64,000 bases of DNA from Streptomyces smaragdinus. Lineage in GTDB: Bacteria; Actinomycetota; Actinomycetes; Streptomycetales; Streptomycetaceae. The notes under the pieces are model-generated. The model was given only the letters and a program-made list of their open reading frames with translations. It made no database searches and was not told the DNA's origin. The stretch lies in the NCBI RefSeq assembly GCF_009604385.1, contig NZ_WEGJ01000010.1:1-64000 (forward strand), in the 5' to 3' direction. Position 1 is the first letter of the stretch. Every line of letters starts with the position of its first letter. This document shows positions 45,246 through 54,180 of the stretch, piece after piece. A program made the translations under genes and the position numbers.

Positions 45246-46840
45246 ATCCGGAAGATGCCGTAGCCGTCACGTACGCCCTCGAAGGGCGCGTTGTGCACGG
45301 CCGACAGGCACAGGCCGAGAACGGTGCGCGTGTCGCGGGGGTCGATGACGCCGTCGTCGTACAGCCGCCCGGAGAGGAAGACGGGCAGCGATTCGGATTC
45401 GATCTGCTGCTCCACCATCGCCCGCAGAGCGGCGTCCCCCTCGTCGTCGTACGGCTGCCCCTTCGCCAGCGCGGACGCGCGCGCCACGATCGACAGCACC
45501 CCCGCCAGCTGCTGCGGCCCCATCACGGCGGACTTGGCGCTGGGCCAGGCGAAGAGGAAGCGCGGGTCGTACGCGCGGCCGCACATGCCGTAGTGCCCGG
45601 CCCCGTACGAGGCGCCCATCAGCACCGACAGATGCGGGACCCTGGAGTTGGACACCGCGTTGATCATCTGGGCGCCGTGCTTGATGATGCCGCCCTGCTC
45701 GTACTCCTTGCCGACCATGTAGCCGGTGGTGTTGTGCAGGAAGAGCAGGGGGATGTCGCGCTGGTTGGCGAGCTGGATGAACTGGGCGGCCTTCTGCGAC
45801 TCCGCGCTGAACAGCACGCCCTGCGCGTTCGCCAGGATGCCGACGGGGTAGCCGTGCAGCGCCGCCCAGCCGGTGACGAGGCTGGTGCCGTACAGCGGCT
45901 TGAACTCGTCGAAGTCCGAGCCGTCGACCAGCCGGGCGATGACCTCGCGCGGATCGAAGGGGACCTTCAGATCGCCGGAGACGATGCCGAGGAGCTCCTC
46001 CTCGTCGTACTTCGGCGGCTCGGCGGGGCCCGGGTCGGGGTACGCCTTGCGCCAGTTGAGGCGCTTGACGACCAGCCGGGCCCGGCGGATCGCGTCCTCC
46101 TCGTCGACGGCGAAGTAGTCCGCGAGGCCGGACGTGCGGGCGTGCATCTCCGCGCCGCCCAGCGACTCGTCGTCGGACTCCTCGCCGGTGGCCATCTTCA
46201 CCAGCGGCGGGCCGCCGAGGAACACCTTCGCCCGCTCCTTGACCATGATCACGTGGTCGCACATGCCGGGCACGTACGCGCCGCCGGCGGTGGAGTTGCC
46301 GAAGACGACGGCGAGGTTGGGGATCCCGGCGGCGCTCGACTGGGTGAGGTGTTTGAAGAGGGCGCCGCCCGGGATGAAGATCTCCTTCTGGCTGGGCAGA
46401 TCGGCGCCGCCCGACTCCACGAGGTGGATGGAGGGGAGGCGGTTGGCGTAGCCGATCTCGTGCGCGCGGAAGGCCTTCTTCAGGGTCCACGGGTTGGACG
46501 CGCCGCCGCGGACGGTGGGGTCGTTGGCGGTGATGAGGCACTCGACGCCCTCGACGGTGCCGATGCCGGTGACCATCGAGGCGCCGACGGGGTACTCGCT
46601 GCCCCAGGCGGCGAGAGGCGACAGTTCGAGGAACGGGGTGTCCGGGTCGAGCAGTAGCTCGATGCGTTCGCGGGCGAGCAGCTTGCCGCGCTTGCGGTGG
46701 CGGGCGACGTACTTCTCGCCGCCGCCCGCGAGGGCCTTGGCGTGCTCCCCCTCCAGCTCGTCAAGTTTGGCCAGCATGGCGTCGCGGTTGGCGGTGTAGT
46801 CCGCCGACGCCGTGTCGAGCGCGGTGGGCAGGACGGTCAC
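45242..46840 (-). CDS. Acyl-CoA carboxylase beta (carboxyltransferase) subunit
   Basis: 532 residues, moving CO2 from carboxybiotin to an acyl-CoA. It is closest in length and pattern to the methylcrotonyl-CoA/geranyl-CoA type: LITANDPTVRGGASNPWTLKKAFRAHEIGYANRLPSIHLVESGGADLP, the first oxyanion region SSAAGIPNLAVVFGNSTAGGAYVPGMCD, and the second region LMGASYGAGHYGMCGRAYDPRFLFAWPSA. The GTG start has GGAGGAAATCCT upstream and overlaps the stop of the AtuA-like gene. It forms the enzyme together with the alpha subunit encoded next. Confidence 0.93.
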   Translation of the reverse strand: MTVLPTALDTASADYTANRDAMLAKLDELEGEHAKALAGGGEKYVARHRKRGKLLARERIELLLDPDTPFLELSPLAAWGSEYPVGASMVTGIGTVEGVECLITANDPTVRGGASNPWTLKKAFRAHEIGYANRLPSIHLVESGGADLPSQKEIFIPGGALFKHLTQSSAAGIPNLAVVFGNSTAGGAYVPGMCDHVIMVKERAKVFLGGPPLVKMATGEESDDESLGGAEMHARTSGLADYFAVDEEDAIRRARLVVKRLNWRKAYPDPGPAEPPKYDEEELLGIVSGDLKVPFDPREVIARLVDGSDFDEFKPLYGTSLVTGWAALHGYPVGILANAQGVLFSAESQKAAQFIQLANQRDIPLLFLHNTTGYMVGKEYEQGGIIKHGAQMINAVSNSRVPHLSVLMGASYGAGHYGMCGRAYDPRFLFAWPSAKSAVMGPQQLAGVLSIVARASALAKGQPYDDEGDAALRAMVEQQIESESLPVFLSGRLYDDGVIDPRDTRTVLGLCLSAVHNAPFEGVRDGYGIFRM

Positions 46841-48495
46841 AGGATTTCCTCCGGGATGTCGACGAGCCGGGACCGCAGCCACTCCCCCAGCGCCTTCGCC
46901 TGCGGGTCGAAGCGGGCCTGGGAGGCGACGCCTTCGCCGAGGAGTCCCCGGACGACGAAGTTCACCGCGCGCAGGTTCGGCAGGGTGTGCCGTTCGACGT
47001 CGAGGGGGGCGGTCTCCGGGAGGAGTTCGCGCAGCCGGTCGACGGTCAGCTCGTTCGCGAGCCAGTGCCAGGCGGCGTCCGTACGGGCCCAGACGCCGAG
47101 GTTGGCGTCGCCGCCCTTGTCGCCGCTGCGGGCGCCGGCGAGGGTGCCGAGGGGGGCTCGTCGGGTGGGTCCTTCTCGGCGTGGTGGCAGGTCCGGCTCC
47201 GGGACCGGTTCGAGTGCTTTGTGGGCCGGCGGTTTCGATACGTCCGTCCGCGTCCCGTCCGGCAGCACCGCCGTGTGCGGTACGTCGCCCTGCGGTACGT
47301 ACGCCGCCTCGAAGACCCCGTACGGGCTCGCCTTCCCCGGCGGGGCGGTGACGTGGAACCCGGGGTAGCTCGCCAGCGCCAGCTCGATCCCGGCGCCGGA
47401 GAACGCCCGCCCGACGGCGTCGGCGTCCTGGTCCCGTACGACGAGCCGCAACAGGGCGCTGGCCTCCTCCTCCGACGGGGCGTCCGCCCTGTCGGTGCGG
47501 GCGAGCGTCCAGCGGACGTCCTTCACGCCGGCGAGCACGGGGGCCAGCTGCTCCTTGACCAGGGCGGCCTTGGCGTCCACGTCCAGCCCCGTGAGCACGA
47601 AGACCGTCTCGTTGCGCCATCCGCCGAGCCGGCTGAGGCCCACCTTGAGGTCGGGCGGCGGGGCCTCGCCCCGTACACCGTCGATACGCACCCGGTCCAC
47701 GCCGTCGGCGGTCAGCCGGACGGTGTCGAGGCGGGCGGTCACATCGGGGCCGGGGTAGCGGACGGGGCCCGTCTCGTACAGCAGCTGGGCGGTGACCGTC
47801 TCGACCGTCACCGCGCCGCCCGTACCGGGGTGCTTGGTGATGACGCTGCTGCCGTCCGCATCGATCTCCGCGAGGGGGAAACCGGGGCGGCGGACGTCGT
47901 GCTCGGTGAAGAACGAGTAGTTGCCCCCCGTCGCCTGCGTCCCGCACTCCAGCACGTGCCCCGCGACGACCGCCCCCGCGAGGGCGTCGAAATCATCCTC
48001 CGCCCAGCCGAAGTGCGCGGCGGCGGCACCGCTCACCAAAGCGGCGTCCGCCACGCGCCCCGTGACGACCACGTCGGCGCCCGCCCGCAGGCAAGCGGTG
48101 ATCCCCCAGCCGCCCAGATAGGCGTTTGCGGCGAGGGCGCCGGGGTAGCGCGCGGTGAGATCGTCGCCCTCGACGTACGCCACCCGCATCGGCACCCCGA
48201 CGCGTTCCGCCAGCTCCCCGATGCGCCGCGCGAGGCCGGCGGGGTTGAGGCCGCCGGCGTTGGCGACGAGCTTGACGCCGCGCTCGTGGGCGAGGCCGAG
48301 GCCGTCCTCGAGCTGGCGGAGGTAGGTCTTGGCGTAGCCGAGGGCGGGGTCCTTCAGGCGGTCCCGGCCGAGGATGAGCATCGTCAGCTCGGCGAGATAG
48401 TCCCCGGTGAGGACGTCGAGCTCCCCGCCGGTGAGCATCTCGCGCACGGCGTCGAAGCGGTCGCCGTAGAAGCCGGAGGCGTTGCCGATCCTCAC
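46837..48495 (-). CDS. AtuA-like acyclic terpene utilisation family protein
   Basis: About 552 residues. N-terminal DUF1446/AtuA domain (1-440; RIGNASGFYGDRFDAVREMLTGGELDVLTGDYLAELTM, KLVANAGGLNPAGLARRIGELA, ADVVVTGRVADAALVSGAAAAHFGW) and a C-terminal AtuA-like ferredoxin-fold domain (about 450-552; GARSGDKGGDANLGVWAR). AtuA is needed for citronellol/geraniol use in Pseudomonas, though its reaction is not established. Here it sits directly before acyl-CoA carboxylase genes as in the atu cluster. The GTG start overlaps the upstream stop, giving GTGA. Confidence 0.9.
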   Translation of the reverse strand: MRIGNASGFYGDRFDAVREMLTGGELDVLTGDYLAELTMLILGRDRLKDPALGYAKTYLRQLEDGLGLAHERGVKLVANAGGLNPAGLARRIGELAERVGVPMRVAYVEGDDLTARYPGALAANAYLGGWGITACLRAGADVVVTGRVADAALVSGAAAAHFGWAEDDFDALAGAVVAGHVLECGTQATGGNYSFFTEHDVRRPGFPLAEIDADGSSVITKHPGTGGAVTVETVTAQLLYETGPVRYPGPDVTARLDTVRLTADGVDRVRIDGVRGEAPPPDLKVGLSRLGGWRNETVFVLTGLDVDAKAALVKEQLAPVLAGVKDVRWTLARTDRADAPSEEEASALLRLVVRDQDADAVGRAFSGAGIELALASYPGFHVTAPPGKASPYGVFEAAYVPQGDVPHTAVLPDGTRTDVSKPPAHKALEPVPEPDLPPRREGPTRRAPLGTLAGARSGDKGGDANLGVWARTDAAWHWLANELTVDRLRELLPETAPLDVERHTLPNLRAVNFVVRGLLGEGVASQARFDPQAKALGEWLRSRLVDIPEEIL

Positions 48496-49280
48496 CGGGC
48501 GGACTCCCGTCCGGCGCCGGGCGGGCCGACGAAGGCCTGCACGATGTCCAGCCACCGGTCGGCGTCCGCCCCCTCGGCCGTCAGGCCGGTGTCGTCCCGG
48601 TGCACCCGCCGGACGGCGAGCAGACAGAAGTCCAGCGCGCTCCCCGTGACCCGCTGCGGGGCGCCCTCCGGCCCGTACGCCCAGACCTCGTCGCCGTCCG
48701 GCGCGGTGAGCTCCACGCGGAACTGCTCGGCGGGGGGCGTCAGCCCGTGGGTGGCGTACGCGTTGTCGCGGGCCCGTACGCCGATCCAGGCGACGTGCCG
48801 CAGCCGTGCGGTCGGCTCCCGCCGTACACCGAGCGCGTCCGCGACGTCGAGGGCGTGCGCCCAGGTCTCCATCAGCCGGGCGGTGGCCATGGAGGCGGCG
48901 CTCATCGGCGGGCCGAACCAGGGGATGCGCTCCCCCTTCGGCTTGGCGGCGAGGGCGTCGGCGAGGGCGACGCGGCCCTTGGCCCAGCGGTCGAGGAGGA
49001 TGGCCGGGTCGTCCTGGGCGCCGGCCTCCGCGCCCTCGTCGACGAAGGTGTCGAACCGGGTGACGGCCTCCTCGACGACCTTCGCGAAGCCCTCGGGGTC
49101 GGTGGCGGCGAGCAGCGACTGGGCGTCCGTCCAGGCGAGGTGGGCGATCTGGTGCGCGACGGTCCATCCGGCGGCGGGCGTGGGCGTCGCCCACTGCGCC
49201 GCGGTGAGCGGCCGTACGAGCGTCTCCAGCTCCGCCCCTTCGGCGCGGAGGTCGTCGAGCAGTGCGTTCGGTTCGGCCAC
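48492..49280 (-). CDS. TIGR03084-type DinB/MDMPI-fold protein, first gene of the operon
   Basis: About 262 residues from a GTG with AGGGGAG upstream (in-frame ATG-less extension to 49340 rejected). A four-helix DinB-like domain (about 1-170) with WTVAHQIAHLAWTDAQSLLAATD and METWAHALDVADALGV provides the three histidines expected for metal binding, followed by a small C-terminal domain (about 180-262). Related proteins include mycothiol-dependent maleylpyruvate isomerase; members of this subgroup have unknown reactions but recur beside AtuA-like genes. It is coupled to the AtuA-like gene by a 4-base overlap. Confidence 0.85.
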   Translation of the reverse strand: MAEPNALLDDLRAEGAELETLVRPLTAAQWATPTPAAGWTVAHQIAHLAWTDAQSLLAATDPEGFAKVVEEAVTRFDTFVDEGAEAGAQDDPAILLDRWAKGRVALADALAAKPKGERIPWFGPPMSAASMATARLMETWAHALDVADALGVRREPTARLRHVAWIGVRARDNAYATHGLTPPAEQFRVELTAPDGDEVWAYGPEGAPQRVTGSALDFCLLAVRRVHRDDTGLTAEGADADRWLDIVQAFVGPPGAGRESAR

Positions 49281-49333
49281 GTCGGGCTCCCCTGGTCGGC
49301 TGACCCGAGAGTGCCAGTGGTTCAAGAAACAAT

Positions 49334-49345
49334 CAAGCACGCTTG
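49334..49345. promoter_or_regulatory. Candidate TetR operator for the acyl-CoA operon
   Basis: CAAGC-ac-GCTTG, a perfect 5-base-arm inverted repeat inside an A+T-rich block, 54 bases upstream of the first operon gene. On the minus strand TTGATT and CACTCT, 17 bases apart, could be -35 and -10, so the palindrome would overlap -35. The most likely binder is the operon's own TetR protein (39159-39752). Confidence 0.5.
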
Positions 49346-49425
49346 CATGGTTTTCCGAGGCGGATTGTCTGTGGGGGTGAGCTCCTGGGGCGGCGAGGCG
49401 GACGCTCGGGCCCCGGGAAACCGAA

Positions 49426-49462
49426 GCGGACCCGGGCGCCCGGTCGGGGCACCCGGGTCCGC
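49426..49462 (-). terminator. Terminator of the cellulase gene
   Basis: GCGGACCCGGG (49426-49436) pairs with 49452-49462 around a 15-base loop, about 30 bases past the cellulase stop on the minus strand. Confidence 0.75.
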
Positions 49463-49493
49463 ACCCGGGGGATGGTTCAGCGGAACGCGTGGA

Positions 49494-50636
49494 TCACAGC
49501 ACCCGGCACGCCGTGCCGTTCAGCGAGAACGACGACGGCTTGCTGAAGCCGCCGCTGTACGTGCCCTGGAAGCCGAAGCTCGTCGAGGCGCCGGCCGCCA
49601 GGTTCGCGTTGTAGCTCTGGCCGCGCGCCGTGACCGCACCGGAGGACGGCGAGACCGTACCGTTCCAGACGTTGGTGATCCGCTGGCCGGACGGCAGGGT
49701 GAAGGCGAGCTGCCAGTTGTTGATCGCGCTGCCGCCGCCGTTCTTCACCGTGACGTTGGCGGTGAAGCCGTCGGTCCAGTTCTGGGTCGCGTACGTCACG
49801 TCGCAGCCACCGGGCGGCGGAGGCGTGGTGCCGCCGTCGTCGCCGCCACCGAGGTTCACGGCGGACGAGAAGTTGTTCACCGCGAGACCGGCGCCGTTCT
49901 GCCACGGCTCGAAGCCCGCCTGGATGCTGGTGAGGTACCAGCTGTTCTGCGCCTTGCCGCGGGATATGGTCTGGCGAACGAAGTCCATCACGTCGAAGCT
50001 GTAGCTGCTGACGGCGGACGGGGCGACGAAGGAGAGCACTTCGTTGCCGCCGTTGTTGCCCGACCACAGCTCCCAGGTCCGGCCGCCGACGGAGACGTTG
50101 CCCACCGGCGAGCCGATAGGCTGGATCGAGCCGACACGGTTGAGCCAGATCATGATCTCGGTCGCGTTGACACCGTCCTTCTTGGGCGTCGGGTCCACCC
50201 AGATGTCGAACGACGCGTTGTAGACGGCGTTGCTGACAAAGCCGTACGAAATGCTGGTGGGCGCGCTGGAGATCTTGCTGATCTGCGCCGGGAGGTTGGT
50301 GCCCGGTGAGCAGTTGGTGTAGTGACAGCCGTTGAAAACCGACGGGTACGACTTCGGGGCGCCGTTGGTGGGCACCGAGCCGTTCGCGGTGGTCAGCTGG
50401 AAGCCGCTGTTGGTGGCGTTGACGCACTGCTGCTCGCTGGTGCCCCAGCGGTTGTTCTGCACGACGTACTTGCCCTGGATCGTCGTCGAGCCGAACTGCT
50501 CGCAGATCAGGGTGTCCGCCTGCGCCGTGCCGGTCGTCGCGAGCAGCGCGGCGAGGATGCCCAGGATGGCGGCGAGCGCGGTCAGCAGCGCCGTCAGCGG
50601 ACGGTACGCCCTGTCACGGGGCGTTGAGAGTCTCAT
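49494..50636 (-). CDS. celB: Secreted GH12 endoglucanase with CBM2
   Basis: 380 residues. Endo-1,4-beta-glucanase that cuts cellulose outside the cell. Signal peptide about 1-40 with a hydrophobic core and cleavage at TAQA-D. GH12 domain about 41-262, with catalytic Glu160 (ATEIMIW, nucleophile) and Glu243 (AGFEPWQ, acid/base), equal to Glu120 and Glu203 of mature S. lividans CelB. Gly/Pro/Thr linker about 263-278, then a family 2 cellulose-binding module (279-380; conserved Trp in NWTDGF, NNWQLAF and NVWNG; Cys pair). The ATG has GGAGAAGG upstream and a CebR operator 70 bases before it. Confidence 0.95.
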   Translation of the reverse strand: MRLSTPRDRAYRPLTALLTALAAILGILAALLATTGTAQADTLICEQFGSTTIQGKYVVQNNRWGTSEQQCVNATNSGFQLTTANGSVPTNGAPKSYPSVFNGCHYTNCSPGTNLPAQISKISSAPTSISYGFVSNAVYNASFDIWVDPTPKKDGVNATEIMIWLNRVGSIQPIGSPVGNVSVGGRTWELWSGNNGGNEVLSFVAPSAVSSYSFDVMDFVRQTISRGKAQNSWYLTSIQAGFEPWQNGAGLAVNNFSSAVNLGGGDDGGTTPPPPGGCDVTYATQNWTDGFTANVTVKNGGGSAINNWQLAFTLPSGQRITNVWNGTVSPSSGAVTARGQSYNANLAAGASTSFGFQGTYSGGFSKPSSFSLNGTACRVL

Positions 50637-50705
50637 GGTGAGCGACCTTCTCCGAGGTTGTGGGGATTCGGATCAGTGAGGGACGCGCCTTCGTGAGATG
50701 ACGCG

Positions 50706-50719
50706 TGGGAGCGCTCCCA
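50706..50719. promoter_or_regulatory. CebR operator (perfect 14-bp palindrome)
   Basis: TGGGAGCGCTCCCA is the exact consensus for the cellobiose-responsive LacI-family repressor CebR of Streptomyces. It lies about 70 bases upstream of the cellulase start, where it would block transcription until cellobiose or cellotriose releases CebR. The repressor gene itself is not in the window. Confidence 0.95.
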
Positions 50720-50844
50720 CTCGTTGTGTCCCCAGAACCTTAGAAGCAACCCATGCCCCTGACAAGACGATGCGAGAGACCCGAGGCCACGGTCCGTTGT
50801 CAGACCCCTGTGCCAGAGTCGAGGCAGAACGGGAGGAGCGCGAC

Positions 50845-51161
50845 ATGACCGATTTCCCGGAGATCACAGGACGCGGCGAATACGACCTGCTGGCCGTGCG
50901 GACGGAGACGGCCCTGACCGAACGCACCCGCCCCGGAGGCGAATCCGGGGAGTTCGAGCCCTACGTCCACAATCCCGCCGCGATAACCCGGCACCCCGCG
51001 AGTTCCGCACCACCCCGGCGGCGGCCCACGACGTCCACGCGAACCTGTCCGTAGGCAACGTGGACTTCAGGAAGTTCGCCCACCAGGCGGCCCGCACCCC
51101 GGACGGCGTCCTCCGGCCGCGCTGGACACCGGTCCCCGGTCAGAAGCTGCTTCCGATGTAA
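50845..51161 (+). pseudogene. Small gene split by a frameshift
   Basis: The ATG at 50845 has a good GGGAGGAG ribosome site and reads MTDFPEITGRGEYDLLAV ... EPYVHNPAA before the frame continues into low-quality sequence and stops at 51054. From about 50980 the next frame (-1 relative) carries high-GC3 coding sequence (DNPAPREFRTTPAAAHDV ... TPVPGQKLLPM) to a TAA at 51159-51161. Together they would give a protein of about 105 residues. So either one base is missing (pseudogene or sequencing error) or a programmed shift occurs. Function unknown. The end overlaps the convergent minus-strand gene by 22 bases. Confidence 0.6.
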
Positions 51162-51973
51162 CCGCCCGTTCCGAGGATGCCGCTGCCGCCGGAGGGGTAG
51201 CCCTTGTCGTCGGAGGGGCGGGTCACGTGGCGGGCGTAGAAGTCCTCCTGGAAATGGTGGCGCCACAAGGAGGCGAGGCTGATGTCGCACAGCTCCCGGT
51301 CCGTGGCGGCGACCGCAGCCTCGTCCCAACGGGCGACCCTGAGAACACCCGACTCGACCATGACCTCTCGCAGCTCCCAAAGGGTCATGCGCGGCCGGCC
51401 CGCCGTGATCGCTTCGGGGAAATCCGGGGACGGGACATCGTGGCGGAAAACGAGAACGGTCCCGTCCTCACCTTCCGCCCAACCCCAGTTCTCCTCACGA
51501 ACCACTTTCCGCTGCCGTTTCCGACGCTCCTCGAACAGCAGGCCGGAAATCGTCTCGCGTACAGGGGTGTAGGCCGCGTCCGCCCGACGGGATTCCTCCG
51601 CACGACGATCCCGGGCATCTTCCAGACGACGCATGACGCGCCGACTCCGGTCAAGCACCGGGGTCCGCGCCACCTTCTCGTGGACGACCCGGAACTCGTC
51701 CGCGACCCGGGAGAGGGCCTGCTGGTACTCCCTGCCCGCGTCCCACCACTGCCGCAAGGTGTCCGTACTGCAGGGGACGGTGAGAGCCGCCGATCCGGGC
51801 TCCGGAGTACAGAAATCGAAGACGATCGGCGTCGAAACGAACCAGACATCGTGGAGCCCGCGGCGTACCGCACAGATCCTTCCGCCGACCGGGTGGGCGG
51901 AGGGGCCCGCCTCTTCTGCCGATGTACTGGGCCGGGGTAACTCCGGTGATCGTTTGACTTTCCGTTTTCGCAT
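51140..51973 (-). CDS. Hypothetical protein with an early TTA codon
   Basis: 277 residues if the ATG at 51973 is used; the start is uncertain. The middle (about 85-165) is strongly charged and probably a coiled coil (REYQQALSRVADEFRVVHEKVARTPVLDRSRRVMRRLEDARDRRAEESRRADAAY; then LLFEERRKRQRKVVREENWG). The C-terminus is Gly/Ser-rich (GYPSGGSGILGTGGYIGSSF). Codon 12 is TTA (51938-51940), so translation would need the bldA tRNA. Codon use is less GC-biased than in neighbours, which suggests recent acquisition. No family was recognised. Confidence 0.6.
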   Translation of the reverse strand: MRKRKVKRSPELPRPSTSAEEAGPSAHPVGGRICAVRRGLHDVWFVSTPIVFDFCTPEPGSAALTVPCSTDTLRQWWDAGREYQQALSRVADEFRVVHEKVARTPVLDRSRRVMRRLEDARDRRAEESRRADAAYTPVRETISGLLFEERRKRQRKVVREENWGWAEGEDGTVLVFRHDVPSPDFPEAITAGRPRMTLWELREVMVESGVLRVARWDEAAVAATDRELCDISLASLWRHHFQEDFYARHVTRPSDDKGYPSGGSGILGTGGYIGSSF

Positions 51974-53478
<1,505 letters not shown>

Positions 53479-53504
53479 CCCTTCCGGCTTCTCCGATCAT
53501 CCCT

Positions 53505-53543
53505 CGATACGCACCGTGACCATTCACGGTGCGTATCGTTTTT
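53505..53543 (+). terminator. Intrinsic terminator of serC
   Basis: A 15-base perfect stem (CGATACGCACCGTGA at 53505-53519 with 53524-53538), a 4-base CCAT loop and a T5 run at 53539-53543. It is far more E. coli-like, with a clear U tract, than other terminators in the window. Confidence 0.97.
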
Positions 53544-53589
53544 GTTTGCGGCTGTCGGAACGCACCCGGCGCCGGGGAGGAGCGGCACA

Positions 53590-54180
53590 ATGACCGTCGT
53601 GACCGACGACAGGATCGAAGCAGCCGTTGACGACGAGCAGACCCTGGACGAGATCTTCCAGTTGCTCGAGCGCATGCCCGTCCCCGAGGGATACAAGGTG
53701 GACATCGTCGAGGGGGCCATCCACATGTCGCCGCAGCGGGACACACACTGGGAAATCATCCTGGAGCTCGCTTTCATGCTGCGGAGCCACTTCGGCCGGA
53801 GCGCCAAGCTGTTCTCCGATGTTCGCATCGACTTCCCGGGTGACCGGAATGGCTTCTGCCCCGATCTGGCGAAGTTCCGGGAAGGGGCGGTACGGAACGA
53901 CAAGGGACGGTGGCTGTATCAGGACGTGGAGTTCATCGTCGAGGTGATCTCCCGTGACACAGCCACGAACGACTACGGTCCCAAGAAGGCCGCGTATGCC
54001 ACCGCCGAGGTCCCGGTCTATCTCGTCGTCGATCCCTATCAGCGCAAGTGCCACGTCTACACCCAGCCCAAGGACGGAGAGTTCGTCTCAGAACTCACCC
54101 TGGCCTTCGGCGTCGAGATCGACCTGACGGACACCCCCGTGGGCCTCAAGATCGCCACGGACGCCTTCCCCCACGACTGA
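53590..54180 (+). CDS. Uma2-family (DUF820) restriction-endonuclease-like protein
   Basis: 196 residues from ATG 53590 with GGGAGGAG upstream. PD-(D/E)XK-type fold: VDIVEGAIHMSPQRDTHWEIILELAFMLRSHFG, then the catalytic-type order FCPDLAKF (Asp) and DVEFIVEVISRDTATNDYGPKKAAYATAEVPVYLVVDP (Glu...Lys in EVIS..x..KK). Such genes are common in Streptomyces, often in many copies, and their substrate is unknown. The codon bias is a little less extreme than in serC. Its stop abuts the stop of the convergent channel-like gene with no gap. Confidence 0.88.
   Translation: MTVVTDDRIEAAVDDEQTLDEIFQLLERMPVPEGYKVDIVEGAIHMSPQRDTHWEIILELAFMLRSHFGRSAKLFSDVRIDFPGDRNGFCPDLAKFREGAVRNDKGRWLYQDVEFIVEVISRDTATNDYGPKKAAYATAEVPVYLVVDPYQRKCHVYTQPKDGEFVSELTLAFGVEIDLTDTPVGLKIATDAFPHD

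Noticed and set aside
43395..45263. A 622-residue plus-strand frame opposite the carboxylase alpha gene
   Set aside because: Shadow of the biotin carboxylase gene caused by its GC-rich third positions.
46987..49380. A 797-residue plus-strand frame opposite the AtuA-like gene
   Set aside because: Antisense shadow; the composition has no recognisable fold.
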